Assembly: GCA_022014875.1 (NCBI GenBank)
Contig: JAKMAE010000002.1
Location: 1-40,057, forward strand
Length of the DNA: 40,057 bases
Source of the DNA: Vulcanisaeta sp.
Lineage (GTDB): Archaea; Thermoproteota; Thermoprotei; Thermoproteales; Thermocladiaceae
Direction: 5' to 3'
Part shown: one piece after another, positions 1 through 7,602 of the stretch
Layout: each line of letters opens with the position of its first letter
How positions within the stretch are numbered: the first letter of the stretch is position 1
Program-made: the position numbers and the translations under genes
Notes under the pieces: generated by a model
Databases searched by the model: none
What the model was told of the DNA's origin: nothing
What the model saw: only the letters and a program-made list of their open reading frames with translations

Positions 1-8
1 TTATAATC
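1..8 (+). promoter_or_regulatory. TATA box of the tRNA-Thr gene
   Basis: The sequence TTATAATC at the very start of the window lies about 25 bases before the first base of tRNA-Thr, the normal archaeal TATA-to-start distance. The upstream BRE would be outside the window. Confidence 0.5.
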
Positions 9-28
9 AAACATCATAGAGAAAACAC

Positions 29-105
29 GCCGCCGTAGCTCAGCCTGGTAGAGCGCCTCACTGGTAATGAGGAGGTCCCGGGTTCAAATCCCGGCGGCGG
101 CTCCA
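29..105 (+). tRNA. tRNA-Thr (anticodon GGT), no intron, CCA encoded
   Basis: A full cloverleaf can be drawn. The acceptor stem pairs GCCGCCG (29-35) with CGGCGGC (95-101). A D arm with GG follows. The anticodon stem pairs CCTCA with TGAGG around the 7-base loop CTGGTAA, giving anticodon GGT for threonine. The T arm is CCGGG/CCCGG with TTCAAAT. T102 is the discriminator and CCA (103-105) is encoded in the DNA. There is no intron. It decodes ACC and ACU. Decayed transposase-like sequence begins within a few bases of its 3' end. Confidence 0.95.
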
Positions 106-109
106 ACAC

Positions 110-633
110 TCAATTCCTTTTATGAGGTTGCGAGGTCTTGTTTTGTCTCGTGGGTGTTTCACGTTGATTTATACGTGACTGTGTTGTGGATTTAATGAGC
201 TGCAAGTGCCTCGGTTCATCCCCTAGGGAGGCATGTTTTTCTCTATCTCTATCTTTACTGCCCAGTGCATGGGCACCAGGTCCCTTGGTGCCTCGAGTCC
301 GCAGTTTCTTACAAACCATTACTCTTCCCTTTCGTTGTGTTAGTTCGTGCCCGCACACTGGGCGTGTTGTACTCGGTAGTCTTCTGAATTCGTATGGTAC
401 TCGGCGACCAGGGCTAGGTATGGCTCGCCATCCTTAAGCCCAATCATTGCAAACCCAACATCACCGCCTTCCTTAATCCTATCAACGACCCATTTGGGCA
501 TTGGGACCTCAACAACGAAGCCAGGCTCGCTCCTACAGACTTGGCGCAACCTAATGACACTGCCCCTAAAGTCAAGAATCACCGGCGCACGATGCCTGTG
601 GGCAGTGAGCGATGATACCCGAGGATGGGGCAA
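110..633 (-). pseudogene. Decayed IS605/TnpB-like transposase remnant
   Basis: No intact gene covers this stretch. On the minus strand the segment around 400-600 translates to a conserved-looking run containing VVEVPMPKWVVDRIKEGG and then DGEPYLALVAEY. This resembles the beta-rich wedge region found upstream of the first RuvC motif in archaeal TnpB proteins. A second minus-strand segment nearer the tRNA (about 190-340, with GDEPRHLQL) looks like a TnpB C-terminal tail in another frame. RuvC residues and the zinc ribbon are missing, so this is read as a transposase that has lost its middle. The family call rests on resemblance from memory. An unrelated degenerate gene is possible. Confidence 0.35.
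208..292. repeat. Two hairpin-forming inverted repeats in the relic
   Basis: Two inverted repeats lie close together. The first pairs GCCTC (208-212) with GAGGC (228-232), with the palindrome CCCTAGGG inside. The second pairs GGCACCA (272-278) with TGGTGCC (286-292) around a 7-base loop. If the flanking remnant is TnpB, this is where its right end and guide-RNA scaffold would be expected. That link is inference. Confidence 0.45.
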
Positions 634-732
634 GTCCCGACAGGAGATGAACGGTGATTAGACACGCCGAGATGAGGGGAACGGGTGATCGTTAACCACC
701 AATCTTTAAAATTATGAGGGAGCATATAATGC

Positions 733-788
733 TGGGGTGATGATTCGGGGTTATCTGATTCCTGATGAGGGCATCCTAATCTGATTTA
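733..788 (+). ncRNA. Box C/D sRNA (2'-O-methylation guide)
   Basis: All four boxes occur in order with archaeal spacing: C box GTGATGA (737-743), 11-base guide, D' box CTGA (755-758), 3-base spacer, C' box CTGATGA (762-768), 12-base guide, D box CTGA (781-784). A TATA-like element (CTTTAAAAT, near 703-712) lies about 26 bases before the predicted 5' end. Such RNAs bind L7Ae, Nop5 and fibrillarin and direct methylation of the base paired to the fifth guide base before D or D'. The D guide (769-780) contains GGGCATCCTA, exactly complementary to 10 bases of the tRNA-Val encoded at 32219-32311. The D' guide would pair with ATAACCCCGAA; I do not recognise that target. Confidence 0.85.
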
Positions 789-814
789 TTCATGTGGTCG
801 CGACGTAAAGCCTA

Positions 815-1360
815 TCAATGGCGGTTCATTAGTTCCGCGCTGAAGCCTAGCGCCCATAGTAGGTTTGGGTACACAATCATTCGCTCCATCCCGCCTGGCC
901 CTAGTCCTAGGTATGTCCCTGTTATGTACAGTGCTAGGGCGATTAGGCCCATTGTCCCCAGTACTGGCCAGAGCGCCTTGCCTGGGCTTCTTGAGATTCT
1001 TGCTGCTGGGTATGAGGAGATTGAGGCGAATAGGAATGCTATTAATGCGAATATTAGGTGAAATGGGTGCACTGTCTCGGGGAATATACCAACACCCGCT
1101 GCCCCTATTCCCGTGAGCGCTATTGTTGTTGCCAGTGCCTTGCTTAGTTGTGTGAGTAGTGCTGAGGCTATTATTAGGAGGAGCCCCATTACTATTATTG
1201 AGGAATTGAATATGATTGCCGTGCGCCCAACGCCTAAGTCGCTTATATAGTTCATGGATACGCTATAGCCTGGATACAGCGCCTCAGTCACCAACATCGC
1301 TAATAGAAACTCGGATACGCCAATGAATATTAATAAACCGGCAGTACTTACCCTATTCAC
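815..1360 (-). CDS. DUF998 family integral membrane protein
   Basis: The product has 181 residues and six hydrophobic segments, so it is almost entirely membrane-embedded. DUF998 hallmarks are visible: NYISDLG after the first helix and a GIFPE...HPFH motif between helices three and four. The family's biochemical role is not established, so none is assigned. The start is a GTG at 1360. A TATA-like stretch at about 1383-1391 is 26 bases upstream, which fits a leaderless mRNA. It is transcribed away from the NOG1-like gene at 1469, and the C/D sRNA ends just beyond its 3' end on the other strand. Confidence 0.8.
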   Translation of the reverse strand: MNRVSTAGLLIFIGVSEFLLAMLVTEALYPGYSVSMNYISDLGVGRTAIIFNSSIIVMGLLLIIASALLTQLSKALATTIALTGIGAAGVGIFPETVHPFHLIFALIAFLFASISSYPAARISRSPGKALWPVLGTMGLIALALYITGTYLGLGPGGMERMIVYPNLLWALGFSAELMNRH

Positions 1361-1468
1361 GCCACTTTGCTTTTTAGTAAGGTATTTAAAAACATGTACT
1401 ATATAGTCTATGTATATTGCTGAAAACGTTTATTAAGGGGTCGCAGTGATAGTGCCAGGTCATTACTA

Positions 1469-2506
1469 ATGCTTAAGCTACCGTACATACCCACCAGTGA
1501 GGAGTTGTGGAATGGTGTAGTTGGTATTTACTTTAGCCTGCAAACCAAGAGCCCGAGTGTTGAACCTGGTATTGATAGGTTGACGAGGCTTGAATTGAGG
1601 AGGGTTAAGGAGGTTCGGAAGTACTTATTCAATACCTTTAGGGACGTAGCCCTGGGCATGCCCTTCCTCGATTCTCTACATCCATTCTATAAGGAGTTGA
1701 TTGAGTTACTGATTGACAGGACTATGTATAAGCACTCCCTCGCTAAGGTTGGTCATGCCACGAAAGCCGTGGCGTCCATCTACAGGGACGCCGTCATTGC
1801 AATCAAATCAGCAACTGCAAGGGAGGACATAGTTAAGGCGCGCAGGAAGTTCCTTGCCAGGATTAGGGACTTAATAATGGATCTAAAGCCCGAGTTGGAC
1901 TTCCTGAAATCCGCCGCTATAAAGCTCGAGAAACTACCCGATATAGACCCGGGATTATTCACCATCGTTGTTGCGGGGATGCCCAATGTTGGTAAAAGCA
2001 GCTTCGTTAGGTGTGTGAGTAGTGGTAAGCCTAAGGTTGCCGAGTACCCATTTACAACGAGAGAGCTGCACGTTGGCCACTTCACAGTACTTAACGATGT
2101 TAAGGTACAGGTAATAGATACGCCGGGGCTCCTTGATAGGCCATTAAGCGAACGCAATAGGATTGAGCTACAGGCAATATTAGCACTTAGGCATTTGGCC
2201 AGTGTTATCGTATTCATAATAGACCCAACAAACCACAGCGGTTATTCACTGAGCGAGCAAATCAACCTGTTGAGGGAGGTTAGGTCCAGCTTCAAATCAC
2301 CAATCATAGTCCTGCTAAACAAGACCGATATAGCCACCGCCGACGAGGTAAATGAGGCATTAAGCCGCATAAGGGGTGTTGATGAGTCATTGGTCACTTT
2401 CCAGGTATCGACTATAAATTGCAATGGTTGTAGGGACGTTATTAGGTATGTCGTGGATAACCACGTAATACCCAGAATGATCGAGGCACTGGGTAAGTCG
2501 CGCTAG
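1469..2506 (+). CDS. NOG1-like GTPase (Obg/HflX class)
   Basis: This 345-residue TRAFAC GTPase is probably involved in large ribosomal subunit assembly, as NOG1 is in eukaryotes. The first 165 residues are helical, like the NOG1 N-terminal domain. The G domain follows: G1 GMPNVGKSS (about 171-180), G3 DTPG (about 219), G4 NKTD (about 282). It is much shorter than eukaryotic NOG1, lacking the long C-terminal extension, as is usual in archaea. The ATG follows an AT-rich promoter (TTTATTAA near 1429-1436). The next gene in the same direction begins 43 bases downstream and may be co-transcribed. Confidence 0.85.
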   Translation: MLKLPYIPTSEELWNGVVGIYFSLQTKSPSVEPGIDRLTRLELRRVKEVRKYLFNTFRDVALGMPFLDSLHPFYKELIELLIDRTMYKHSLAKVGHATKAVASIYRDAVIAIKSATAREDIVKARRKFLARIRDLIMDLKPELDFLKSAAIKLEKLPDIDPGLFTIVVAGMPNVGKSSFVRCVSSGKPKVAEYPFTTRELHVGHFTVLNDVKVQVIDTPGLLDRPLSERNRIELQAILALRHLASVIVFIIDPTNHSGYSLSEQINLLREVRSSFKSPIIVLLNKTDIATADEVNEALSRIRGVDESLVTFQVSTINCNGCRDVIRYVVDNHVIPRMIEALGKSR

Positions 2507-2549
2507 GCCAAGGTCAAAAGTTATTAGGTAAGCAATCCACAGTGAGGCG

Positions 2550-3083
2550 ATGCAGATCGCAATTGCCGCCCACAGCGGCGATGTAGATCTTAAGGTTGAG
2601 TCAATGGTCAGGGACTTCCTAAAGGAGCTATACTCACGATGCCCAAGCTCGACACTGCTCCTTGGGGGTTATTGGGGCTTGATGAAGCTCGTGGTTGATG
2701 AGGCGTTAAGGCTTGGTTTCAAGGTCGTGGTTGTACTACCCCTGGAGAGGCACGACGTTGAGTTACCGAGCGGCGTTGTTAGGATTGACAGCGGTTGTGA
2801 ATTTAGGTGTAGATCCGTGATCCTGGTTCGGTCGGGTGACGTACTTGTCTCGCTCGGTGGTGGTGTTGGTACAATGATCGAGATGATGCTGGCCTACGCA
2901 ATGGGGAAGCCCGTTTACGCACTCGTGGGGACTAGCCTAAGCAGTGATAATTTCCCTAAAGCATTCCCTGAGTATATAGATGATAGGAAGGTGGTTAGGA
3001 TTAAGTACTTCACAGACCCAATAAGGCTTGCAGAGGAGGTCTGTAGGGAGAGGCCCGCCAGTATCAGGACGATGTTTGGCTAA
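2550..3083 (+). CDS. LOG/TIGR00725-like Rossmann-fold protein
   Basis: The product has 177 residues with two hallmarks of the LOG / 'lysine decarboxylase-like' superfamily: GGYWGLMKLVVDEA near residue 38, and GGGVGTMIEMMLAY near residue 105, which corresponds to the PGGxGTxxE nucleotide-binding motif. Relatives include nucleoside 5'-monophosphate phosphoribohydrolases and proteins of unknown role (TIGR00725). The older label lysine decarboxylase is not supported by biochemistry. The first residue of the usual PGGxGT motif is Leu here, and the Glu is retained. It lies between the GTPase and PhoH-KH genes on the same strand. The exact substrate cannot be read from sequence. Confidence 0.7.
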   Translation: MQIAIAAHSGDVDLKVESMVRDFLKELYSRCPSSTLLLGGYWGLMKLVVDEALRLGFKVVVVLPLERHDVELPSGVVRIDSGCEFRCRSVILVRSGDVLVSLGGGVGTMIEMMLAYAMGKPVYALVGTSLSSDNFPKAFPEYIDDRKVVRIKYFTDPIRLAEEVCRERPASIRTMFG

Positions 3084-3123
3084 TGCAGATAAGGATTTAA
3101 AGCCTTAATTTTATTCATGATCG

Positions 3124-4251
3124 ATGTCGTCGTTATTGGATAAGGTTAAACCAATGAGCATAGGGCAGGAGAGATTGATTAATGCGCTTAAGGATACGCG
3201 GAACGAGATCGTCGGGGTCTTCGGCCCAACCGGCACGGGCAAGAGCCTGATATCCTGCGCATACGGCATATCATCGGTCCTGGCCGGTACGTATAAGAAG
3301 TTCATAATAGCGAGGCCCGTGGTGGATGTTAGCACCGGTAAATCACTGACGCCAGAGGAGCTCGGCGACCTGTATTATAAAATCGCCGGTGCATACCTCG
3401 AGGACATACTCGAGGGGTTCATAAGTAGGGAGGAAATAATGAAGCTCCTTCAGGACGGCAAGGTAATCGTCACCGACGTTTCATACCTCAGGGGTAGGAC
3501 GTTCGATGACTCCTTAATATTCCTAGATGATGCCCAGAGCACGCAGCCTGAAAATGCCGCTGAAATACTCATGAGGATTGGTAGGAACTCACGCTTGATA
3601 ATCGCCGGCGACCCGGTACTGCAGAGACCAATCGGTGTTGAGAAGGATGGGGCAACGCTGCTTAGGGAGGTGCTTCTTAACGAGGAGAACGCGGTTGTTA
3701 TTGACCTGGGGTTGAAGGACATAGTTAGGCCAGGGGCTAAGCGGGGCATTAAGGTCGCCTTTGAGTTGAGGATGAGGAAGAGGGACTTGAGCAATACCGA
3801 GAGGCAATTGCTCGATTTAATAAGGGTGCACGCGCCGGATGCCGACGTGATAACCGTCATAGAGTTCAAGCAGGAGAAGGAGAACCTAGGCATTAAGAGT
3901 GAGAATGTACCCGATGCGTTAATAATTGCGAAGGAGGGTCACCTGGGCAGGGTTGTGGGTAAGGGTGGAGAGAGGATAAAGGCCATAGAGGGCGAGAGTA
4001 ATTTAAAAATCAGGACTGTGGAGATGAACCTCAACTTCAAGGAGTGGATAAGGGCCCTACACCCCGTTGGTTGGATCGGTAAGCACATTGTCGATGTCGA
4101 CTTCGCAGGGCCTGAACTAATGGTTACCGTTAAGAAGAACGCCTTCGGAGCATTCGTAGGGCAGAAGGGCGCCTATATTAGGCTGATTGATAGGGTGTTA
4201 AGGCGGTTGATAAATGTTGGTGTTAGGGCGATGGAGAGCGAGAGTGAGTAG
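3124..4251 (+). CDS. PhoH-like ATPase with two C-terminal KH domains
   Basis: The 375-residue protein joins a PhoH-type P-loop ATPase to RNA-binding KH domains. Walker A is GPTGTGKS (about residues 36-43). The Walker B and sensor region is IFLDDAQS...IIAGDP, the PhoH signature. The first KH loop is GKGG (about residue 279) and the second GQKG (about residue 345). Archaeal relatives often carry an N-terminal PIN nuclease; this one does not, so it is an ATPase with RNA-binding modules only. A role in RNA remodelling or decay is inferred. The ATG at 3117 is out of frame, so 3124 is the start. Its stop codon abuts the stop of hxlB on the other strand. Confidence 0.85.
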   Translation: MSSLLDKVKPMSIGQERLINALKDTRNEIVGVFGPTGTGKSLISCAYGISSVLAGTYKKFIIARPVVDVSTGKSLTPEELGDLYYKIAGAYLEDILEGFISREEIMKLLQDGKVIVTDVSYLRGRTFDDSLIFLDDAQSTQPENAAEILMRIGRNSRLIIAGDPVLQRPIGVEKDGATLLREVLLNEENAVVIDLGLKDIVRPGAKRGIKVAFELRMRKRDLSNTERQLLDLIRVHAPDADVITVIEFKQEKENLGIKSENVPDALIIAKEGHLGRVVGKGGERIKAIEGESNLKIRTVEMNLNFKEWIRALHPVGWIGKHIVDVDFAGPELMVTVKKNAFGAFVGQKGAYIRLIDRVLRRLINVGVRAMESESE

Positions 4252-4866
4252 TTAAAGTACCTCAATATTCGCGTGCCTAGACTTCACATCCTCCTCGGTC
4301 TTCCCTAACCTATACATAAGCTCGGCTATTACTGCATCGAGCATGACCATGGCCGTGTCCTCAAATAACGTACCCAATGGGGCTAGGGGCTCATGAAGCC
4401 CCAGTATCTGCCTTGCGAAGTAATCATCCATCTTAGCAACCTTGGTCCTACCAGGCACCTGGACTACGATGTCTGCATAACTGGCCAGTGGTGAGTCCCT
4501 ATAACTCGTTATTGCAACGACCTTAGCCTTCATCTTCTTAGCCGCTTCCGCCGCCGCGACGACCATGGTGGTCGTACCACTACCCGAAATAGCCACAACC
4601 ACGTCGTTCTCCCCAACACTAGGTGTTATCGTCTCACCAAGTACGTATGACCTAAAGCCTAGATGCATTAATCTCATGGCGAACGCCCTACCCACAAGCC
4701 CTGACCTACCCGCACCAACCACTAAAACCTTCTTCTCACTCCTATACGTATTAACTAGCAAATCCACAAACGCCGCCACATCCTCAATCCTTATCACATT
4801 GAGCGCATTCAGTATAAAATTCCCTATCTCAAGATATGCATTCCTGAAGTACCGAAGATCCTGCAT
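4252..4866 (-). CDS. hxlB: 6-phospho-3-hexuloisomerase (SIS domain)
   Basis: This 204-residue single SIS-domain protein interconverts D-arabino-3-hexulose 6-phosphate and fructose 6-phosphate. In archaea this step belongs to the reverse ribulose monophosphate pathway that makes ribulose 5-phosphate. Family motifs are clear: [16 protein letters not shown] near residue 53, [21 protein letters not shown] near 79, and a C-terminal [12 protein letters not shown] helix. The length matches known PHI enzymes. The usual partner, hexulose phosphate synthase (hxlA), is not adjacent. The gene is convergent with the PhoH-KH gene with no spacer. Its ATG at 4866 follows an AT-rich stretch at 4885-4900. Confidence 0.9.
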   Translation of the reverse strand: MQDLRYFRNAYLEIGNFILNALNVIRIEDVAAFVDLLVNTYRSEKKVLVVGAGRSGLVGRAFAMRLMHLGFRSYVLGETITPSVGENDVVVAISGSGTTTMVVAAAEAAKKMKAKVVAITSYRDSPLASYADIVVQVPGRTKVAKMDDYFARQILGLHEPLAPLGTLFEDTAMVMLDAVIAELMYRLGKTEEDVKSRHANIEVL

Positions 4867-4981
4867 CCGTAGTAAACGTACTTGAAAAAAGTATTTATTA
4901 ATTACCCCGCGTCGAGGATGCCGTTATTGCTAATCCGTAATAATCGAGCATTTGTAATACCTTGTTTTCGCGGGGGATATG

Positions 4982-4990
4982 TTTATATAG
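4982..4990 (+). promoter_or_regulatory. TATA box of the pyruvoyl decarboxylase gene
   Basis: TTTATATAG with a G/A-rich BRE-like stretch before it puts transcription start near 5010. This gives a short leader with a G-rich Shine-Dalgarno-like run (GGGGG, 5028-5032) just before the ATG at 5035. This is one of the few leadered genes here and helps choose the ATG over the TTG at 5026. Confidence 0.55.
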
Positions 4991-5034
4991 GGGGTTGACT
5001 CGGTTCACTCAAAAAACGTAAACAATTGGGGGAA

Positions 5035-5463
5035 ATGATCGCCCAAACCTTACCCGGGTACGGGAGTAGGGAGAAAAGCGCATTGGTGTATGGGATACAC
5101 GTGTATGGAAACTTATATGGTTGCGACAAGGAACTACTCAAAGACGAGATCTACCTAACAAAGGTGGTTCGGGAGGCGGCCGAAGTCGCAGGCGCAACTG
5201 TGGTGTCGACCTTTTACTACAAATTTGGGGTCCATGGCGGTGTGTCTGTGGTGGCTATAGTTGCCGAGAGCCACATATCAATACACACATGGCCCGAGTA
5301 TGGCTATGCAACGGTTGATGTGTACACTTGCGGTAGCCACACGAAACCCATGGAGGCATTTAAATACATAGTTAAGAACCTTAAGGCCAGTAGGTACGAG
5401 GTCTTTACGTCAGATCGGTCATACTACGTAGATGGTAAGGTCGAGGGTGATACCGTGAGTTGA
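5035..5463 (+). CDS. Pyruvoyl-dependent AdoMet/arginine decarboxylase proenzyme
   Basis: This is a 142-residue proenzyme of the archaeal and bacterial short AdoMetDC family (SpeH type). It self-cleaves at the Glu-Ser bond in AESHISIHTWPE (Ser79 from this start) to create the pyruvoyl cofactor. The downstream Cys in VYTCG and the conserved His residues are present. In Crenarchaea a close paralogue has become an arginine decarboxylase feeding the agmatine route to polyamines, and the two differ subtly. Sequence reading alone does not separate them, so no gene symbol is given. An in-frame TTG at 5026 is an alternative start, but the ATG has the better-placed G-rich ribosome-binding run. Confidence 0.85.
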   Translation: MIAQTLPGYGSREKSALVYGIHVYGNLYGCDKELLKDEIYLTKVVREAAEVAGATVVSTFYYKFGVHGGVSVVAIVAESHISIHTWPEYGYATVDVYTCGSHTKPMEAFKYIVKNLKASRYEVFTSDRSYYVDGKVEGDTVS

Positions 5464-5481
5464 ATACTGCTTTACCACATT

Positions 5482-5520
5482 TCTTCTCAAAATCATAACT
5501 TTTTCTATTTTATATTTTTA
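5482..5520. terminator. T-rich intergenic terminator region
   Basis: The short gap between the convergent decarboxylase and ATPase genes holds three T runs (CTTTTTCTATTTTATATTTTTA). Archaeal polymerase terminates at such oligo-T tracts without a strong hairpin. It probably ends the plus-strand transcript. Confidence 0.5.
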
Positions 5521-7602
5521 GTAATTCCTCAGGAACTCCCTCACCACGTAAAGCCTGGCTAAATGTATCGGTCTTACCCCCTGTCTAATAACCAACGCCC
5601 TGTAACGACCACTTAATAGCCAATCAACATCGTCATTACTAATACCGCTGATCATTGTTGATAAGTGCGAGACATATTGATAACCACCGGATAACGCAAT
5701 AATTACACCCATGTTCTCCAAAACACCTGGGTCTAGAACGTCCAGTGGTGGTTGAAGGAGTACTATCAACGCAACACCGAATTTCCTAACCTCCCTAACC
5801 AACCTAGTCAACACACCCTCAACACCCAACGCACGCAACTCGCTGGGTAGCCCGATCACGCTGTGCGCCTCATCAATGAGTATTATGTACCGCAGGGGAC
5901 AGGGCGGTACCTTACACGACGCAGCTGCCCTCTTAAACACGGTGAGGAGGATTAGGGTTGTTAAGTACCTATTTAATTCCTCGTGAACCACGTTACTCAT
6001 TACGAATACGACATCGTCATTGAGTAGGTCATCCACATTAATTGTATTTCCATGATCGTAGTAATTAATCAGTATTGCTAAGGAGTTGTATAGGTTGTAG
6101 TATGCCTCCCTAAGGATTGGGTCACTAGCTAGATCCTCCAGGTACTTAACGATATCGCCTATACTATTCACGTAGTTACCGCGAAGCAGCGCCATGCGAA
6201 GCAAAGCACCTTCTGGCCCCAACGACAATAAAGGGCTCATCATTCTTATGGCCTCGATGGTTACGTCCAAGTCCCTACTCACTACCTTAACCTCACCTAG
6301 ATCGACATCTCTAATCCTAATTAGCCTCGAAAGCATTCTGGCATGTCCGTGCGGGTCGATAATCACCACCCTAACCCGGTCACCCAACCTCCTCTTGACC
6401 TGGTAAACAATGCTCATGGCTAGGGTCGTCTTACCGGACCCGGTAGGCCCTATAATTAACATGTGCGGGCTCGACCCATGGAAAGACCAGTAAACATCAT
6501 TGCCGTCAATATCCTCGCCGATGATGGCCAGGCCCCCACCATCATCACTAATGTTTAGGAAGAATGGCGTGAATGCAACTAGGTCCAGCTCCATGGACCA
6601 GGCCTTGGTGTTGCCTATTGCTAGTACCTTCGATATTGATGGGGATGGTACCCACCTCCACTTAAACGATGCGTCAAAATCAATGGTACTCGCTAAGTAA
6701 ATTGAGTATGCACCTTCACCCCTTTGGATCCTCCTGACCGTATTCTCAAAATCCTTATACCTAATGAAGTACTTAACGTGCCTAAGCATTAGGAATTTGC
6801 CATAGGCATTGCTGGCCCTGTTCTTTATTCTCTCCGGCACGTCGTTATTGACCCATAATGTTAATACTACGTGAGCATTGGCTCGGCGAATCCTACCTGC
6901 GGTACTTAACGTCTCCATCCTTACCGTTGAATTATCAACAAGCCTCGTCGCCCGCATATCGCTTACAACCTCGTGATTAAGCCCCATTTTGACAACGAAC
7001 CTTTTACCCGCGTAATCAGCTATGGAGTATGCCAGGTAAAATAACGGTACTGCTGCAAGGACGTAAGCGGAAATCAGTATGAGAGGGGGAACTAACAGTA
7101 ATATGATGAAGGGCCTAGCAAACGATCTCGACGTAACACGCATCCTCATGGCATTTGCAAGCTCAAAACCGCTTATCCTACGCACGACTATACCCAACCT
7201 GGTTAGTTCAGGCATTATACTGCCCCATGCCTTTTCGTCAATACCGATTATGTAGTCCCTGGGCGTTAATACGATGAAGGCCCTATACTGAGCGAGGAGG
7301 TTTATTAACGCTCGCCCCCTCGCAAGTGCCTCCTCAAATGATTGGGAAGCTGTTATGGGTGTTGATAGCACCTTAAGGCCGATTACCCTTTTACCATCAA
7401 TTTCAATGCCCGATAGGCTCATCTTCACGTACCTAACCGGCTCGCCATTGTTCAGTAATATGCGGATAACATCCCTATTTTCCACCAAGTCCTTAATCAA
7501 CACTAAAGGCACCAATACGTTTATGACCACTAGGTATATCCTATGGTCTACGAAGTAGGTTATGGCGAGGATTATCGATGAAACAATGAGTTTAGTCCTC
7601 AC
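5518..7602 (-). CDS. Membrane-anchored HerA/VirB4-like ATPase
   Basis: The product has 694 residues. Hydrophobic segments cover residues about 1-36 and 155-190, so it is probably anchored by four helices with a cytosolic region between. The C-terminal half is a HerA/FtsK/VirB4-superfamily motor: Walker A GPTGSGKTT near residue 386, DPHGHA after the next strand, and Walker B ILIDEAH near 575. Membrane-tethered hexameric ATPases of this kind pump DNA or protein across membranes. CedB of the crenarchaeal DNA-import system is one example. The gene overlaps the upstream HerA-like gene by 11 bases, so the two are translated together. Whether it is a CedB/TedB relative, a TraG-like coupling protein or something else needs a profile search. 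Confidence 0.75.
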   Translation of the reverse strand: MRTKLIVSSIILAITYFVDHRIYLVVINVLVPLVLIKDLVENRDVIRILLNNGEPVRYVKMSLSGIEIDGKRVIGLKVLSTPITASQSFEEALARGRALINLLAQYRAFIVLTPRDYIIGIDEKAWGSIMPELTRLGIVVRRISGFELANAMRMRVTSRSFARPFIILLLVPPLILISAYVLAAVPLFYLAYSIADYAGKRFVVKMGLNHEVVSDMRATRLVDNSTVRMETLSTAGRIRRANAHVVLTLWVNNDVPERIKNRASNAYGKFLMLRHVKYFIRYKDFENTVRRIQRGEGAYSIYLASTIDFDASFKWRWVPSPSISKVLAIGNTKAWSMELDLVAFTPFFLNISDDGGGLAIIGEDIDGNDVYWSFHGSSPHMLIIGPTGSGKTTLAMSIVYQVKRRLGDRVRVVIIDPHGHARMLSRLIRIRDVDLGEVKVVSRDLDVTIEAIRMMSPLLSLGPEGALLRMALLRGNYVNSIGDIVKYLEDLASDPILREAYYNLYNSLAILINYYDHGNTINVDDLLNDDVVFVMSNVVHEELNRYLTTLILLTVFKRAAASCKVPPCPLRYIILIDEAHSVIGLPSELRALGVEGVLTRLVREVRKFGVALIVLLQPPLDVLDPGVLENMGVIIALSGGYQYVSHLSTMISGISNDDVDWLLSGRYRALVIRQGVRPIHLARLYVVREFLRNY

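Noticed and set aside
340-633. A 97-codon minus-strand open frame taken as an intact gene
   Set aside because: It matches only an internal segment of a larger protein, begins with unrelated sequence and lacks any catalytic part, so it is treated as part of a relic.
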